NCBI GenBank assembly: GCA_027858995.1
Contig: JAQIBP010000063.1
Coordinates: 1 to 32,241 of the forward strand
Direction of reading: 5' to 3'
DNA: 32,241 nt
Origin: Deltaproteobacteria bacterium
GTDB lineage: Bacteria; Desulfobacterota; Desulfobacteria; Desulfobacterales; Desulfobacteraceae
Both the position numbers and the translations under genes were made by a program. The notes below the pieces were generated by a model. It had not been told where the DNA came from and did no database searches. It saw only the letters and a program-made list of their open reading frames with translations. Of this stretch, positions 14,954 to 23,767 are shown piece after piece. Each line of letters starts with the position of its first letter. Position 1 is the stretch's first letter.

Positions 14954-15835
14954 TCAGCGCTGTCTCTTCCCTGTAATTTTCCATAATGCTGAAACCCTCG
15001 GGTTGGCAAGATTTTTTTTCCGGGTGCAGAGACCAATGGTGAAAGCCGGGAGTTCAGGAGTATTATTTAAAATTTTTACTTTGTTTAAAAAAGTGCTTTT
15101 TTCAAGTACTATTTTTGGAACAAGTCCAATGCCGCACCCGAGACTGACCATGACAATTATGGCTTCATTGCCTGCCACCTGTGAATAAATATTTGGTGTA
15201 AAATTTTCCTTTGCAAACCACTGATCAATACGCTCTCGGCTCAGTCCGTGATCTGGAATAATTAAAGGAGTCTTTTCCCAGTCAATTTCTCCTGTAATAT
15301 ATTTGATGATATCAGGATATTGAAGGGGTGCTATAAAAATTAAAGAGCTTTGAGAAACAGTTTGAAATATAAGATTTTTTGCCAGGGTGTCGGGCAGGGC
15401 AGCAATGACCGCATCTGCATCCTGATTTGATAGTTTGGTAAGTGCTTCTGCAGCATCTCCTGTTTCAAGAAGTATTTGAACATCTGGGTGTGCTTTCCGG
15501 TACTTTGTCATAATGGCAGGAAGAATCCCCAAAGCTGCAGTAACAGAACAGAACAGAGAGAGTTTTCCTTGGAGAATATCATGGGATGACAGCTGGTCAT
15601 GGAGGATATTCCATCGCTCAAGAACATCATCGCAGTATTGTTTAAATAGAACTCCTGCAGAGGTGAGTTCCACAGAGCGGCTGTCACGGGTAAAGAGTTT
15701 CTTGTCAAGTTCTGCTTCAAGCCGCTGGATAACCCGTGTCAATGCAGACGGCGTTATATAACAGGCTTTACTGGTCCTTGCAAAATGTAAAGTGCCTGCA
15801 AGGTGCCTGAAGAGTTGTAAATATCTTATATCCAT
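14954..15835 (-). CDS. ilvY: LysR-type regulator IlvY
   Basis: IlvY activates ilvC in response to acetolactate or acetohydroxybutyrate. The 293 residues have the winged HTH at the N-terminus, with TPSALTRVIQRLE in the recognition region. The effector domain carries segments strongly like E. coli IlvY: LSLFCSVTAALG, LLETGDAAEAL and GCGIGLVPKIVLE. The C-terminus is LWKITGK (E. coli FWKI). It is divergent from ilvC with a 138-base gap holding a palindrome, the arrangement known in enterobacteria. No strong Shine-Dalgarno precedes the ATG at 15833-15835, but the N-terminus MDIRYLQLFRHLA aligns with the family start. Confidence 0.92.
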   Translation of the reverse strand: MDIRYLQLFRHLAGTLHFARTSKACYITPSALTRVIQRLEAELDKKLFTRDSRSVELTSAGVLFKQYCDDVLERWNILHDQLSSHDILQGKLSLFCSVTAALGILPAIMTKYRKAHPDVQILLETGDAAEALTKLSNQDADAVIAALPDTLAKNLIFQTVSQSSLIFIAPLQYPDIIKYITGEIDWEKTPLIIPDHGLSRERIDQWFAKENFTPNIYSQVAGNEAIIVMVSLGCGIGLVPKIVLEKSTFLNKVKILNNTPELPAFTIGLCTRKKNLANPRVSALWKITGKRQR

Positions 15836-15852
15836 ATTTCATGAATAACAAA

Positions 15853-15873
15853 ATATTGCATATTTTGCAATAT
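15853..15873. promoter_or_regulatory. IlvY operator (LysR-type palindrome)
   Basis: ATATTGCA-tattt-TGCAATAT is a perfect 8-bp inverted repeat with a 5-base centre, holding a TTGCA-N5-TGCAA core of the LysR T-N11-A type. It sits 18 bases upstream of the ilvY ATG, where it could serve autoregulation and ilvC activation. A second, looser half-site pair (TTGCAA near 15879, CGCAA near 15897) lies toward the ilvC promoter. Confidence 0.65.
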
Positions 15874-15892
15874 AATCTTGCAAAGGATTCAT

Positions 15893-15921
15893 TTGACGCA
15901 ATGACAAATTTAGTCCATATA
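15893..15921 (+). promoter_or_regulatory. ilvC promoter
   Basis: TTGACG (15893-15898) and CATATA (15916-15921) with 17-base spacing; TATATT with 19 is an alternative. The imperfect -10 and the adjacent LysR palindrome fit an activator-dependent promoter. Confidence 0.5.
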
Positions 15922-15973
15922 TTTCCCTATGTTAATTTTATATAATTTTTAATTTTATATGCAGGAGAAAATC

Positions 15974-17446
15974 ATGAGCCAGAGTTATTTTAATACCCTC
16001 TCTTTGAGAAGACAGTTAGAAGAGTTATCCCAGTGCAGTTTTATGGATTCATCAGAATTTAACGGGGTTGAAGCGTTAAAAGGAAAAAAAATAGTTATCA
16101 TAGGATGCGGTGCCCAGGGACTTCACCAGGGATTGAACTTGCGGGATTCTGGTCTTGATGTCTCCTATGCCCTCAGGGAATCTGCCATAAATGAAAAACG
16201 TCAATCATGGAGAAATGCATTGGAAAATGGCTTTTATGTGGCAGGACATGAAGAGCTGGTTCCAAAAGCAGATCTTTTAATTAATCTTACGCCTGACAAA
16301 CAGCACACCAATGTGATTGAATCTGTCATGCCCTTGATGAAAAGAAATGCATGTCTCTCATACTCCCATGGATTTAATATTGTGGAAGAAGGTATGCAGA
16401 TAAGAGAAGATATAACTGTGATAATGGTGGCACCAAAATCTCCTGGAACAGAAGTAAGGCAGGAGTACCTGCGTGGATTTGGAGTTCCAACACTGATTGC
16501 TGTTCATAAAGAAAATAATCCAAGACAAGAGGGCATGGAAATTGCCAAAGCCTATGCCTGCGGCACTGGTGGAGACAGGGCAGGGGTTCTTCACTCCTCT
16601 TTTGTGGCTGAAGTAAAATCAGATCTCATGGGGGAACAGACCATTCTCTGTGGTGTTCTCCAGACCGGCTCTTTGCTGTGCTATGATAAAATGGTTGAAA
16701 AAAACATTGACCCCGGATATGCCTCAAAACTTGTTCAATATGGATGGGAAACCATTACAGAAGCCTTAAAACATGGCGGTGTAACTAATATGATGAATCG
16801 TCTGAGTAATCCTGCAAAAATTCTTGCCCATGAACTCTCTGAAGATTTGAAAACAATTCTTCACCCCATGTTTAACCATCACATGGATGATATTATGTCA
16901 GGAGAATTTTCAAAAACCATGATGAAAGACTGGGCAAATGATGATGCAGATCTTTTAAAATGGCGGCAGGAAACAGCTGAAACCGGTTTTGAAAAATCAG
17001 TTTCAACAGACCAGAATATTTCAGACCAGGAATTTTTTGATAATGGAATCCTCATGGTTGCCTTTGTCAAGGCTGGTGTGGAGCTTGCCTTTGACACCAT
17101 GGTTGCAACTGGTATAGGTGAAGAGTCTGCCTATTATGAATCTTTGCATGAACTTCCTTTAATTGCCAATCTTGTTGCAAGAAAAAAATTATATGAGATG
17201 AATGTCATTATTTCTGATACAGCAGAATATGGCTGCTATCTTTTTAATCACAAAGCACTGCCCCTGTTAAAAGATTTTATGGATAAAATTGATACAGCTC
17301 TCATGGGCAAAGGTCTTGATCTTGAAAACAGTGGAGTTGATAATGTGCAGCTGATCAGCGTTAATGATGCCATTGCCTCTACAGGCGTTGAAAAGATAGG
17401 AAAAAAACTGCGCAGGTTTATGGGAGACATGAAAGCTATAGTCTGA
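15974..17446 (+). CDS. ilvC: Ketol-acid reductoisomerase, class II (E. coli type)
   Basis: IlvC converts 2-acetolactate or 2-aceto-2-hydroxybutyrate with NADPH to the dihydroxy acids of valine, leucine and isoleucine synthesis. From the ATG at 15974 the product is 490 residues, almost the length of the E. coli enzyme, with the long duplicated C-terminal knotted domain of class II. The NADPH loop [10 protein letters not shown] (40-49) and phosphate-binding R68, R76 and S78 are all conserved. Family blocks include [16 protein letters not shown]-like [25 protein letters not shown] and [17 protein letters not shown] prefer 15974 over the ATG at 15959 because AGGAG lies 6 bases before it. It is preceded by the IlvY operator region. 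Confidence 0.96.
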   Translation: MSQSYFNTLSLRRQLEELSQCSFMDSSEFNGVEALKGKKIVIIGCGAQGLHQGLNLRDSGLDVSYALRESAINEKRQSWRNALENGFYVAGHEELVPKADLLINLTPDKQHTNVIESVMPLMKRNACLSYSHGFNIVEEGMQIREDITVIMVAPKSPGTEVRQEYLRGFGVPTLIAVHKENNPRQEGMEIAKAYACGTGGDRAGVLHSSFVAEVKSDLMGEQTILCGVLQTGSLLCYDKMVEKNIDPGYASKLVQYGWETITEALKHGGVTNMMNRLSNPAKILAHELSEDLKTILHPMFNHHMDDIMSGEFSKTMMKDWANDDADLLKWRQETAETGFEKSVSTDQNISDQEFFDNGILMVAFVKAGVELAFDTMVATGIGEESAYYESLHELPLIANLVARKKLYEMNVIISDTAEYGCYLFNHKALPLLKDFMDKIDTALMGKGLDLENSGVDNVQLISVNDAIASTGVEKIGKKLRRFMGDMKAIV

Positions 17447-17511
17447 TTTTTTATCTATCTCTTATCCATAATTGTAAAATGTAGAAGAACATTTGCCATG
17501 GGATATGACCA

Positions 17512-17540
17512 TTGACTCTTTTGATATAAATCAGTATTTT
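17512..17540 (+). promoter_or_regulatory. Promoter candidate for the ADP-forming acyl-CoA synthetase
   Basis: TTGACT (17512-17517) and TATTTT (17535-17540) with a 17-base spacer, in the 141-base gap after ilvC and about 40 bases before the next ATG. It suggests the synthetase can be expressed separately from ilvC. Confidence 0.45.
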
Positions 17541-17587
17541 AAATCTTTTTTTACTGTAAATCCTGTGACAATGGAGTAAAGCCATAG

Positions 17588-19816
17588 ATGGAACTAACTG
17601 ATGTTCAAAAGCTGATTGATATAAAATTAGAATCTTCTGTTAAATCTAAATCTCTGACTGAAGGTGAAGCAAAAAAAATATTTAAACTGTTTAATATTCC
17701 TGTTGTCCAAGAAGAGCAGACAGATATGGATGTGGAAAATGTTCTGGCTGCATGTAACAAGACAGGTTTCCCAATTGTGTTAAAAGCTTCAGGCTCAAAT
17801 ATTTTACATAAAACTGAAGCAGGTCTTGTACAAATCGGCTTGAATAGTGACAATAAGGTTCTTGATGCTGTAAAAGAGATGAAAGACAATGCAGGGGATG
17901 ATATTGAGAGTTTCCTTGTCCAGCCTGTGGTTGCCGGCAAAAGAGAATTTGTTGCCGGCATGTTTAGAGATCCCCAGTTTGGCCCTGTTATTATTTTTGG
18001 TCTTGGAGGCATATTAACAGAAGCTTTAAACGATATTGTCTTTAAAATCGCTCCTTTAAATAATGTAGACATGGAAGATATGTTTGAGCAGATATCTTCA
18101 AAAAAGCTTTTAAATGATTTCAGGGGCGAAAAAAAGGTTAATAAAAAAGCTGTTAAAAACATTCTTACAGCATTATCAGATATTGCCGCAGCCTTTCCTG
18201 ACATAAGAGAGATTGATATAAACCCCCTGATTATACAGCCCGACGGCTCTCCAATTGCTGTGGATGGATTGATTGTCCTGGAAAAAGAGAAAGATCAGGC
18301 TCAGGCAGATTATGATATTGATTTAAGTCTGCTGGGTTCGTGTTATTATCCAAAATCCATAGCTTTTATCGGTGCCTCTTCAACTCCGGGTAAATGGGGG
18401 CATATGCTTTTAACCAATACGCTCTCCCGAAATTATAAGGGAAATGTTTATCTTGTAAATCCAAAGGGAGGAAAAATAGCAGGTCGCCATGTTTATAAAT
18501 CTGTCATTGATATTGATAATGACGTTGACCTTGCTGTGGTGACTATTCCTGCCCATCGTGTAATAGATCTGATACCTGATTTTAAAAAGAAAAATGTTAA
18601 AGGCATTTTACTGATTACTTCAGGATTCAGGGAAGTGGGAATTCAAGGGGAAAAATTAGAACAGGAATTAATGAAAGCTGCCTATGATGAAGGGATACTG
18701 CTTCTTGGGCCCAACACCATGGGCATATGTAATCCGCACATTGATTTTCACTGCAGTGCTGTACATGCCTACCCTCTTCCCGGATCAACTGCCCTTGTGT
18801 GTCAGTCAGGCAATATGGGAACCCAGCTTCTTGCCTTTGCCGTGCAGCAGGATATTGGAATACGGGCTTTTTCAGGTTCCGGAAATGAAGCCATGGTCAC
18901 AATTGAAGACTATATGGAAGCTTTTGAAGAAGATGAACTTACCAAAATTGTAGTACTTTATATTGAAAGTATAAAAAATGGTAAAAGATTTTTCAACAGT
19001 GCTGCAAGGGTATCAAAACAAAAACCTGTGGTGGTCTTGAAGGGCGGGCGAACCACTACTGGAGAAAGGGCAGCCTCAAGTCATACCGGTGCCATGGCAT
19101 CAAATGCAAAGGTTTTTAATGCCGTCTGCCGCCAGGCAGGTATTATCCAGGTAGATCAGCCCATGGAACTTCTGGATCTTTCTGCTGTCTTTTCTTCTCT
19201 TCCTCTGCCAAAGGGGAAAAGAGTTGCCATAATGACTCTTGGAGGCGGCTGGGGTGTGATAACAGCAGATCTTTGTGCAGAACATGGTCTTGAAGTCCCG
19301 GAACTCTCCCAAGGGATTATAAACAGACTTGATAAAATTCTGCCATCATACTGGAGTCATGCAAATCCTGTTGATATTGTTGGAGAAAATGATCCAAATA
19401 TCCCCATGACCTGCCTTGAAGAGCTGCTTAAATGGGATGGATGTGATGCTGTGATTCATCTTGGTATTCATGGAAAAAGAGTGCTTATTAACGGCATGGT
19501 GGAATCGGTGCGCAAGGCAGATCCTGATATTGATGAAAATCAGGCACAATTTTTAAAAGATTTTATTTTGCAGTTTGAAGATGATTATACTAAATATACT
19601 GCAAAGTTAACCCAGAAATATGGGAAACCGGTTCTTGGTGTAAGCCTTTTAACCGATGAAAAGAGCAGAATCCTATACAGGCATGAAGAGTATGAATATA
19701 AAACTGTATTTTTCCCTTCCCTTGAAAGGGCTGTAAAAGCGCTTTGGGGTATGTGCTATTATAATGAGTGGCTTGAGAAAAATGCAATCCAAAACAACAA
19801 CCTGAACGTTGATTAA
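17588..19816 (+). CDS. ADP-forming acetate/acyl-CoA synthetase, fused beta-alpha
   Basis: This 742-residue enzyme belongs to the NDP-forming acyl-CoA synthetase superfamily, interconverting acyl-CoA, ADP and phosphate with acid, CoA and ATP. Residues about 10-232 are an ATP-grasp (beta) domain with FPIVLKASGSNILHKTEAG, including H74, and EIDINPLI (208-215). Residues about 245-735 are the CoA-binding/ligase (alpha) part with SIAFIGASSTPGKWG, LLGPNTMGICNP, CQSGNMG and the phosphohistidine loop AASSHTGAMAS with H499. Both histidines expected for the phosphoryl relay are present. The beta-then-alpha order is one of the known fusions. A lysine acetyltransferase (Pat-like) role is unlikely, since no GNAT domain is attached. 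The preferred acid is not evident; proximity to ilvC hints at branched-chain acids only weakly. Confidence 0.88.
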   Translation: MELTDVQKLIDIKLESSVKSKSLTEGEAKKIFKLFNIPVVQEEQTDMDVENVLAACNKTGFPIVLKASGSNILHKTEAGLVQIGLNSDNKVLDAVKEMKDNAGDDIESFLVQPVVAGKREFVAGMFRDPQFGPVIIFGLGGILTEALNDIVFKIAPLNNVDMEDMFEQISSKKLLNDFRGEKKVNKKAVKNILTALSDIAAAFPDIREIDINPLIIQPDGSPIAVDGLIVLEKEKDQAQADYDIDLSLLGSCYYPKSIAFIGASSTPGKWGHMLLTNTLSRNYKGNVYLVNPKGGKIAGRHVYKSVIDIDNDVDLAVVTIPAHRVIDLIPDFKKKNVKGILLITSGFREVGIQGEKLEQELMKAAYDEGILLLGPNTMGICNPHIDFHCSAVHAYPLPGSTALVCQSGNMGTQLLAFAVQQDIGIRAFSGSGNEAMVTIEDYMEAFEEDELTKIVVLYIESIKNGKRFFNSAARVSKQKPVVVLKGGRTTTGERAASSHTGAMASNAKVFNAVCRQAGIIQVDQPMELLDLSAVFSSLPLPKGKRVAIMTLGGGWGVITADLCAEHGLEVPELSQGIINRLDKILPSYWSHANPVDIVGENDPNIPMTCLEELLKWDGCDAVIHLGIHGKRVLINGMVESVRKADPDIDENQAQFLKDFILQFEDDYTKYTAKLTQKYGKPVLGVSLLTDEKSRILYRHEEYEYKTVFFPSLERAVKALWGMCYYNEWLEKNAIQNNNLNVD

Positions 19817-19908
19817 ATGGAAAAACTCAAGCAAATATTCCATTGTAGTCAGAATAGATGTCCCATCTGTGGTAATGTTTTCCGATGAAAGTCTGACTTT
19901 TCAATGAT

Positions 19909-19934
19909 AAAGCAAAAGAGGCTATTGCTTTTTA
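19909..19934 (+). terminator. Terminator candidate after the acyl-CoA synthetase
   Basis: AAAGCAA (19909-19915) pairs with TTGCTTT (19925-19931) around a 9-base loop and is followed by further T residues. It overlaps the last codons of the convergent Cys-rich gene, so it may serve both directions weakly. Confidence 0.45.
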
Positions 19935-20092
19935 TTTGCAATGGGAAAATCTGAATTGCATAAATTTTTTGAAGAGCATGAGCATCCTGTTCCGCAACTG
20001 CAATCACCCTCTCCTTTATAAATTTTAACAAAACTTCTCACGCTGAAAATTACTGCACCTGCAACTATAATCCCTACAATAACTATATCCAT
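19922..20092 (-). CDS. FeoB-associated Cys-rich membrane protein
   Basis: A 56-residue protein with one membrane helix (about 3-18), a short basic linker, and a cysteine cluster CSCGTGCSC at 31-39 plus C45. This matches the FeoB_associated family (a FeoC-like small partner, thought to sit by FeoB on the membrane). I start it at 20092 because AGGAG (20104-20100 on the minus strand) lies 7 bases upstream; the ATG at 20131 would add a basic leader without a binding site. It follows feoB after a 123-base gap containing an inverted repeat. Confidence 0.82.
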   Translation of the reverse strand: MDIVIVGIIVAGAVIFSVRSFVKIYKGEGDCSCGTGCSCSSKNLCNSDFPIANKKQ

Positions 20093-20135
20093 ATTTATTC
20101 TCCTATATTTATTTTTTATACGAGGTCTCATCTTT

Positions 20136-20189
20136 TTAACAGGCTGTTATTGGGCAATTAATTTGCTGGTTTCCACAGCAGCCTGTTAA
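20136..20189. repeat. 11-bp inverted repeat in the feoB to Cys-rich gene gap
   Basis: TTAACAGGCTG (20136-20146) and CAGCCTGTTAA (20179-20189) are perfect inverted copies around 32 bases. On the minus strand the stem is not followed by a T run, so it is not a standard terminator. It could be an mRNA processing or stabilising structure between feoB and the small gene. Confidence 0.5.
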
Positions 20190-20215
20190 TTAACTCAATA
20201 TTTCATGCTTCCTTT

Positions 20216-22417
20216 TTACATGATTACAGATCCAACCTGATAGCACAGGACGGACAAACCAAAGGCAAGAACAGTATTAAATACAACAGAAAAACCTGCC
20301 CATTTCCAGGAACCAGCTTCCCTTGCAATACAGATCACAGTTACAAAGCAGGGAGCGTAAAAAATTGTAAATATGATAAGACTGAATGCAGTCAATGGCC
20401 CCCATCCTTCTGCAGATTTTAATCTCTCAGAAAGTGAACCTTTCTCTTCCGGATCTACTTCACCCAGGGAATAGGCAGTACCAAGGGTTGAAACCACAAC
20501 TTCCTTTGCAGCAAATCCTCCCACAAGAGCTATATTTGTCCGCCAGTCAAATCCAGCAAATTTTGTTAGGCCTTCAAGAGATGTACCAATACGGCCTGCA
20601 ATGGAATTTTTTAATCCTGCTTTTGCTTCATCAAGATCAACCCGGGAAAGGTTGTCTTTTACTGCAGAAGCCTGGGCAGACAATTGGTCAGACTCAAGGG
20701 TTTCAATATCACTTAATATTGCATAGCCTGCCTGGGATGTAATGACAGCTCTCTGATCTTCAAACAGTTTGCTCTGGTTCTCATCAAGCCCTGGAAATGT
20801 CATCATGGCCCAGATAATAATGGAAACACCAAGAATCACAGTACCAGCCTTTTTAATATACTGCCAGGTTCTTTCCCATGTATGGATCAAGATACCTTTC
20901 AGTGTAGGCATTCTGTAAGGTGGAAGCTCCATGACAAATGGAGTTGCTTCACCTTTTATCACAGTAGAGCGCAAAATCCTGGCAACAATCAAGGCACCAA
21001 ACCAGGCAATCAGAGTAATGACCAACATCATCTGCGCCTCATTCTCGGAAAAGAATGCAGCAATAAGAAGTGCAAAAACAGGAAGTTTAGCTCCGCAGTT
21101 CATGAAAGGAACAGTCAGCAGTGTTGCAAGTCTCTCTTTTGGTGATTTTAGAGTTCTTGTTGCCATAACTCCAGGCACTGCACAACCTCCTGCAATTCCA
21201 CCTGAAATTATAAATGCCATTACTGAGCTGCCGTGCAGGCCAAACATCCTGAAGATCCTGTCAAGCATAAAGGACATCCTTGCAAGGTAGCCTGAATCTT
21301 CAAGCAGGGAAACGCCGAAAAACATGAACATGATCAAAGGAACAAAACCAAGTACTCCTCCTGCTCCGTCAATTATTCCGGAAACTATAAGAGATTTTAA
21401 CAATCCTTCCGGCAGGGCACTGTCTACAGCACCTGAAAGCCATCCAAAAAAACTTTCAAACCAGCTAACAGGCATTTCACTGTAAGAGAATGTAAATTTG
21501 TAAAGCCCCATGATAATGGCGATCATGATAATGGGGCCAAGAAAACGATTTGTTACAACTTTGTCAATTTTATCAGATATCTGTAGCCTGTTTTCATCAT
21601 GATAACGCTTTATTATACCCTGTTTTAAAATTGAGTTGATAAATCCATAGCGCTGGTCTGCAATCATACCTTCAGGGTGTGTATCAAGGGTTGCTGCAAG
21701 ATGTTTTGTAACCTTTTCAACAATGGTTTCAAGTTGTAAATCAAGATTTTTATCACCTTTGCTGCCAAGCTCTTTAACCTGACCGTCATTCTCAAGATAT
21801 TTAATTGCTGTCCATCTTGCATTATATCTATTTGTTAAAAAACCCGAGGATTTGATCATATCTTCCATCTCATCAAGGGCTGTATCAATATCCTGCCCAT
21901 ATGAAATTTTTAAAGGTTCAATGTTTGACTCGCTCTTTGCTGCAATAGCCTGTAAAAGCTTTTTTTTCCCATGACCCTTTCTTGCAATGGTGGGAACAAC
22001 TGGAATATTCAGTAATTTTGAAAGTTTTTTGTGATCAATTTCAATACCTCTTTTGTTTGCCACATCCATCATATTCAATGCAATGGTTACAGGCATACCC
22101 ATTTCCAAAAACTGAACACACAAATAGAGATTTCTTTCAAGATTGGATGCATCAATGATATCAACCACCATGGCAGGTTTTTCATTCACAAGATAATCCC
22201 TTGCCACAACTTCTTCCATGGAATATGCAGTCAGTGAATAGGTGCCCGGAAGATCAACAATATTAAACTCTCCAATATCATCACTGTATTTCCCCTCTTT
22301 TTTTTCAACTGTTACGCCGGGATAATTGCCAACATGCTGTCTGGCACCTGTCAGTGCATTAAAAAGAGTTGTTTTTCCTGAATTGGGATTTCCTGCCAAT
22401 GCAATTGCAATACCCAT
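20216..22417 (-). CDS. feoB: Ferrous iron transporter FeoB
   Basis: FeoB imports Fe(II) across the inner membrane using a cytoplasmic G domain. The 733 residues begin MGIAIALAGNPNSGKTTLFN, with G1 GNPNSGKT (9-16), the switch region NYPGVTVEKKEG, G3 DLPG (55-58) and G4 NMMD (115-118), then a helical linker. The membrane core contains Gate motifs such as AFIISGGIAGGCAVPGVMAT with a conserved cysteine, and PFMNCGAKLPVF. I start it at 22417, one base after the feoA stop, with GAGGTG just upstream, and not at 22450 inside feoA. Length is normal. The small Cys-rich protein follows it. Confidence 0.95.
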   Translation of the reverse strand: MGIAIALAGNPNSGKTTLFNALTGARQHVGNYPGVTVEKKEGKYSDDIGEFNIVDLPGTYSLTAYSMEEVVARDYLVNEKPAMVVDIIDASNLERNLYLCVQFLEMGMPVTIALNMMDVANKRGIEIDHKKLSKLLNIPVVPTIARKGHGKKKLLQAIAAKSESNIEPLKISYGQDIDTALDEMEDMIKSSGFLTNRYNARWTAIKYLENDGQVKELGSKGDKNLDLQLETIVEKVTKHLAATLDTHPEGMIADQRYGFINSILKQGIIKRYHDENRLQISDKIDKVVTNRFLGPIIMIAIIMGLYKFTFSYSEMPVSWFESFFGWLSGAVDSALPEGLLKSLIVSGIIDGAGGVLGFVPLIMFMFFGVSLLEDSGYLARMSFMLDRIFRMFGLHGSSVMAFIISGGIAGGCAVPGVMATRTLKSPKERLATLLTVPFMNCGAKLPVFALLIAAFFSENEAQMMLVITLIAWFGALIVARILRSTVIKGEATPFVMELPPYRMPTLKGILIHTWERTWQYIKKAGTVILGVSIIIWAMMTFPGLDENQSKLFEDQRAVITSQAGYAILSDIETLESDQLSAQASAVKDNLSRVDLDEAKAGLKNSIAGRIGTSLEGLTKFAGFDWRTNIALVGGFAAKEVVVSTLGTAYSLGEVDPEEKGSLSERLKSAEGWGPLTAFSLIIFTIFYAPCFVTVICIAREAGSWKWAGFSVVFNTVLAFGLSVLCYQVGSVIM

Positions 22418-22418
22418 G

Positions 22419-22649
22419 TTACACCTCAACTTGTATGTGATCGGCTTCATTATTGCGAAGCATTAAAGTAAACCCCATTATCCTTAAAGAGACCGGGTCA
22501 TATAAGGGAGCTTTGCCTTGTATCCTTATCTCTTTCCCTGGAATAAGTCCCATGTCTCTGATACGCCTGCCTAATTCTCCTGCAGCTTTTATGGATACAA
22601 TTGTCCCTGTTTGATCCACCCGCATCTGCCTTAAGCTTATTGTTTCCAT
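22419..22649 (-). CDS. feoA: Ferrous iron transport protein FeoA
   Basis: A 76-residue SH3-like protein with the family core GELGRRIRDMGLIPGKEIRI (24-43) and the end LMLRNNEADHIQVEV. FeoA supports FeoB activity in the cytoplasm. It is first in the feoA-feoB operon, with feoB beginning one base after its stop, and lies downstream of a strong promoter. Confidence 0.95.
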   Translation of the reverse strand: METISLRQMRVDQTGTIVSIKAAGELGRRIRDMGLIPGKEIRIQGKAPLYDPVSLRIMGFTLMLRNNEADHIQVEV

Positions 22650-22699
22650 ACGCCTTTTTTGTTTTGATTGAACAATTAAGTTTAAATAAAATAAAAAGT

Positions 22700-22728
22700 A
22701 TTCTACACCTAACTTTAACAGTTGTCAA
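22700..22728 (-). promoter_or_regulatory. feoA promoter, probable repressor target
   Basis: On the minus strand TTGACA (22728-22723) and TAGAAT (22705-22700) are exactly 17 bases apart. The spacer reads ACTGTTAAAGTTAGGTG, in which TTAGGT resembles half of a DtxR/IdeR box. Binding by the adjacent regulator is inferred. Confidence 0.65.
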
Positions 22729-22761
22729 TAAAAAAATAAGTTTGTTCATTAAATTAATTGT

Positions 22762-22789
22762 TTGACTTATAACGTAATTGAAGTATAAA
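22762..22789 (+). promoter_or_regulatory. Promoter of the DtxR-type regulator gene
   Basis: TTGACT (22762-22767) and TATAAA (22784-22789) with a 16-base spacer, followed by AGGAGG (22808-22813) before the ATG. It is divergent from the feoA promoter with 33 bases between the -35 elements. Confidence 0.55.
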
Positions 22790-22818
22790 TATATGGAATA
22801 ATTAAACAGGAGGCGATT

Positions 22819-23244
22819 ATGGATGAGCATGGCCAGCTTTCGGAAAACCTTGAAGATTATCTTGAAGCCATACTTGAACTACAGACCAAAAACACTGTTG
22901 CAAGATCCAAGGATATTGCAGAAAGGTTGAATATCAAACGCGGTTCAGTTACAGGTATGTTAAAAAAACTTGCTAAAAAAAAGTTTGTCAACTATGAACC
23001 ATATGGATATGTAACACTGACTCCAGAGGGTAAAAAAATTGCTTCCGAGATAACACACAGGCATATATTTTTAAAAGATTTTTTCTTTAGAGTATTAAAA
23101 GTGGACGAAGAGACTGCAGATAAGACAGCATGCCAGGTGGAGCATGCCATGAACAAGCAGACCTTTAAAAAATTCAGAGATTTTTTAAACAAAATTGATT
23201 CCTGTCCCCATTGCGATATTGAGCCTGCCTTAAAAGAAATTTAA
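22819..23244 (+). CDS. DtxR/IdeR-type metal-dependent repressor
   Basis: The 141-residue protein has a winged HTH (about 8-72, with IAERLNIKRGSVTGMLKKL) and a dimerisation/metal domain. The ligands C105-x-x-E108-H109 match the Cys102/Glu105/His106 pattern of DtxR, and MntR has Glu in place of that Cys, so iron is the likelier co-repressor. It lacks the C-terminal SH3 domain, like short bacterial members. A late CPHC (129-132) adds two cysteines of unknown use. It has an ideal AGGAGG site 5 bases before the ATG. Its divergence from feoAB makes it the probable iron-dependent repressor of that operon. Confidence 0.88.
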   Translation: MDEHGQLSENLEDYLEAILELQTKNTVARSKDIAERLNIKRGSVTGMLKKLAKKKFVNYEPYGYVTLTPEGKKIASEITHRHIFLKDFFFRVLKVDEETADKTACQVEHAMNKQTFKKFRDFLNKIDSCPHCDIEPALKEI

Positions 23245-23347
23245 ATTTACCACTTCAGGGTGAAGAAATATTTTTCTCCAAAAATCTTAGTTCATTTGCA
23301 CAAATTCCTTAGATTATGTGCTGCCTTACATCTATAATTGAAGGGTA

Positions 23348-23767
23348 TTAGAAATTGCTTTTGCCTGTTTTTAAAGATTCAAGATCCGGGATGGGCATCA
23401 GTTTTTTGTTTGACCCAAGGCATACAAGTTCCAGTTTACATGTAACAGCAGCCTTTTTTGCTCCAGGCCGCCAGGCTTCATGGAAGAAAACAAGTCTGTA
23501 GGCCCCATCTTTTTTCCATCTTGTTTTGATTTCAAGAAGGTCTCCAAAAACAGCTCCTTCATGGAAACCTAAATCTGCTTTATAAACAGCAAAACCAATT
23601 CCATGTGCATGCCACATCTCCACAAGTGTTTTGACTCCAATGAGATCTTCTCTTGCTCTCTCAAAAAATTTTAAATAGTTGGCATGATATACAACCCCTG
23701 AATGATCAGTATCTTCATAATAAACCTGGGTTGAAAAAAGGTGTGTTTGTTGTTCTGAATTATTCAT
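23348..23767 (-). CDS. ybgC: YbgC/4-hydroxybenzoyl-CoA-type acyl-CoA thioesterase
   Basis: A 139-residue hot-dog protein with the signature VYYEDTDHSGVVYHANYLKF (15-34), in which D21 is the expected catalytic aspartate, followed by FERARED. YbgC-type enzymes hydrolyse short-chain acyl-CoA or acyl-ACP and are usually associated with tol-pal or phospholipid synthesis; no tol-pal genes are present here. It stands alone on the minus strand between the regulator and an rRNA methyltransferase. Length is typical. Confidence 0.88.
   Translation of the reverse strand: MNNSEQQTHLFSTQVYYEDTDHSGVVYHANYLKFFERAREDLIGVKTLVEMWHAHGIGFAVYKADLGFHEGAVFGDLLEIKTRWKKDGAYRLVFFHEAWRPGAKKAAVTCKLELVCLGSNKKLMPIPDLESLKTGKSNF

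Noticed and set aside
14836-15036. 66-codon minus-strand frame downstream of ilvY
   Set aside because: It overlaps the end of ilvY in another frame, and its translation shows no family features.
22418-22450. Upstream ATG for feoB inside feoA
   Set aside because: It adds 11 residues not found in FeoB, while the ATG at 22417 has GAGGTG and gives the canonical N-terminus.
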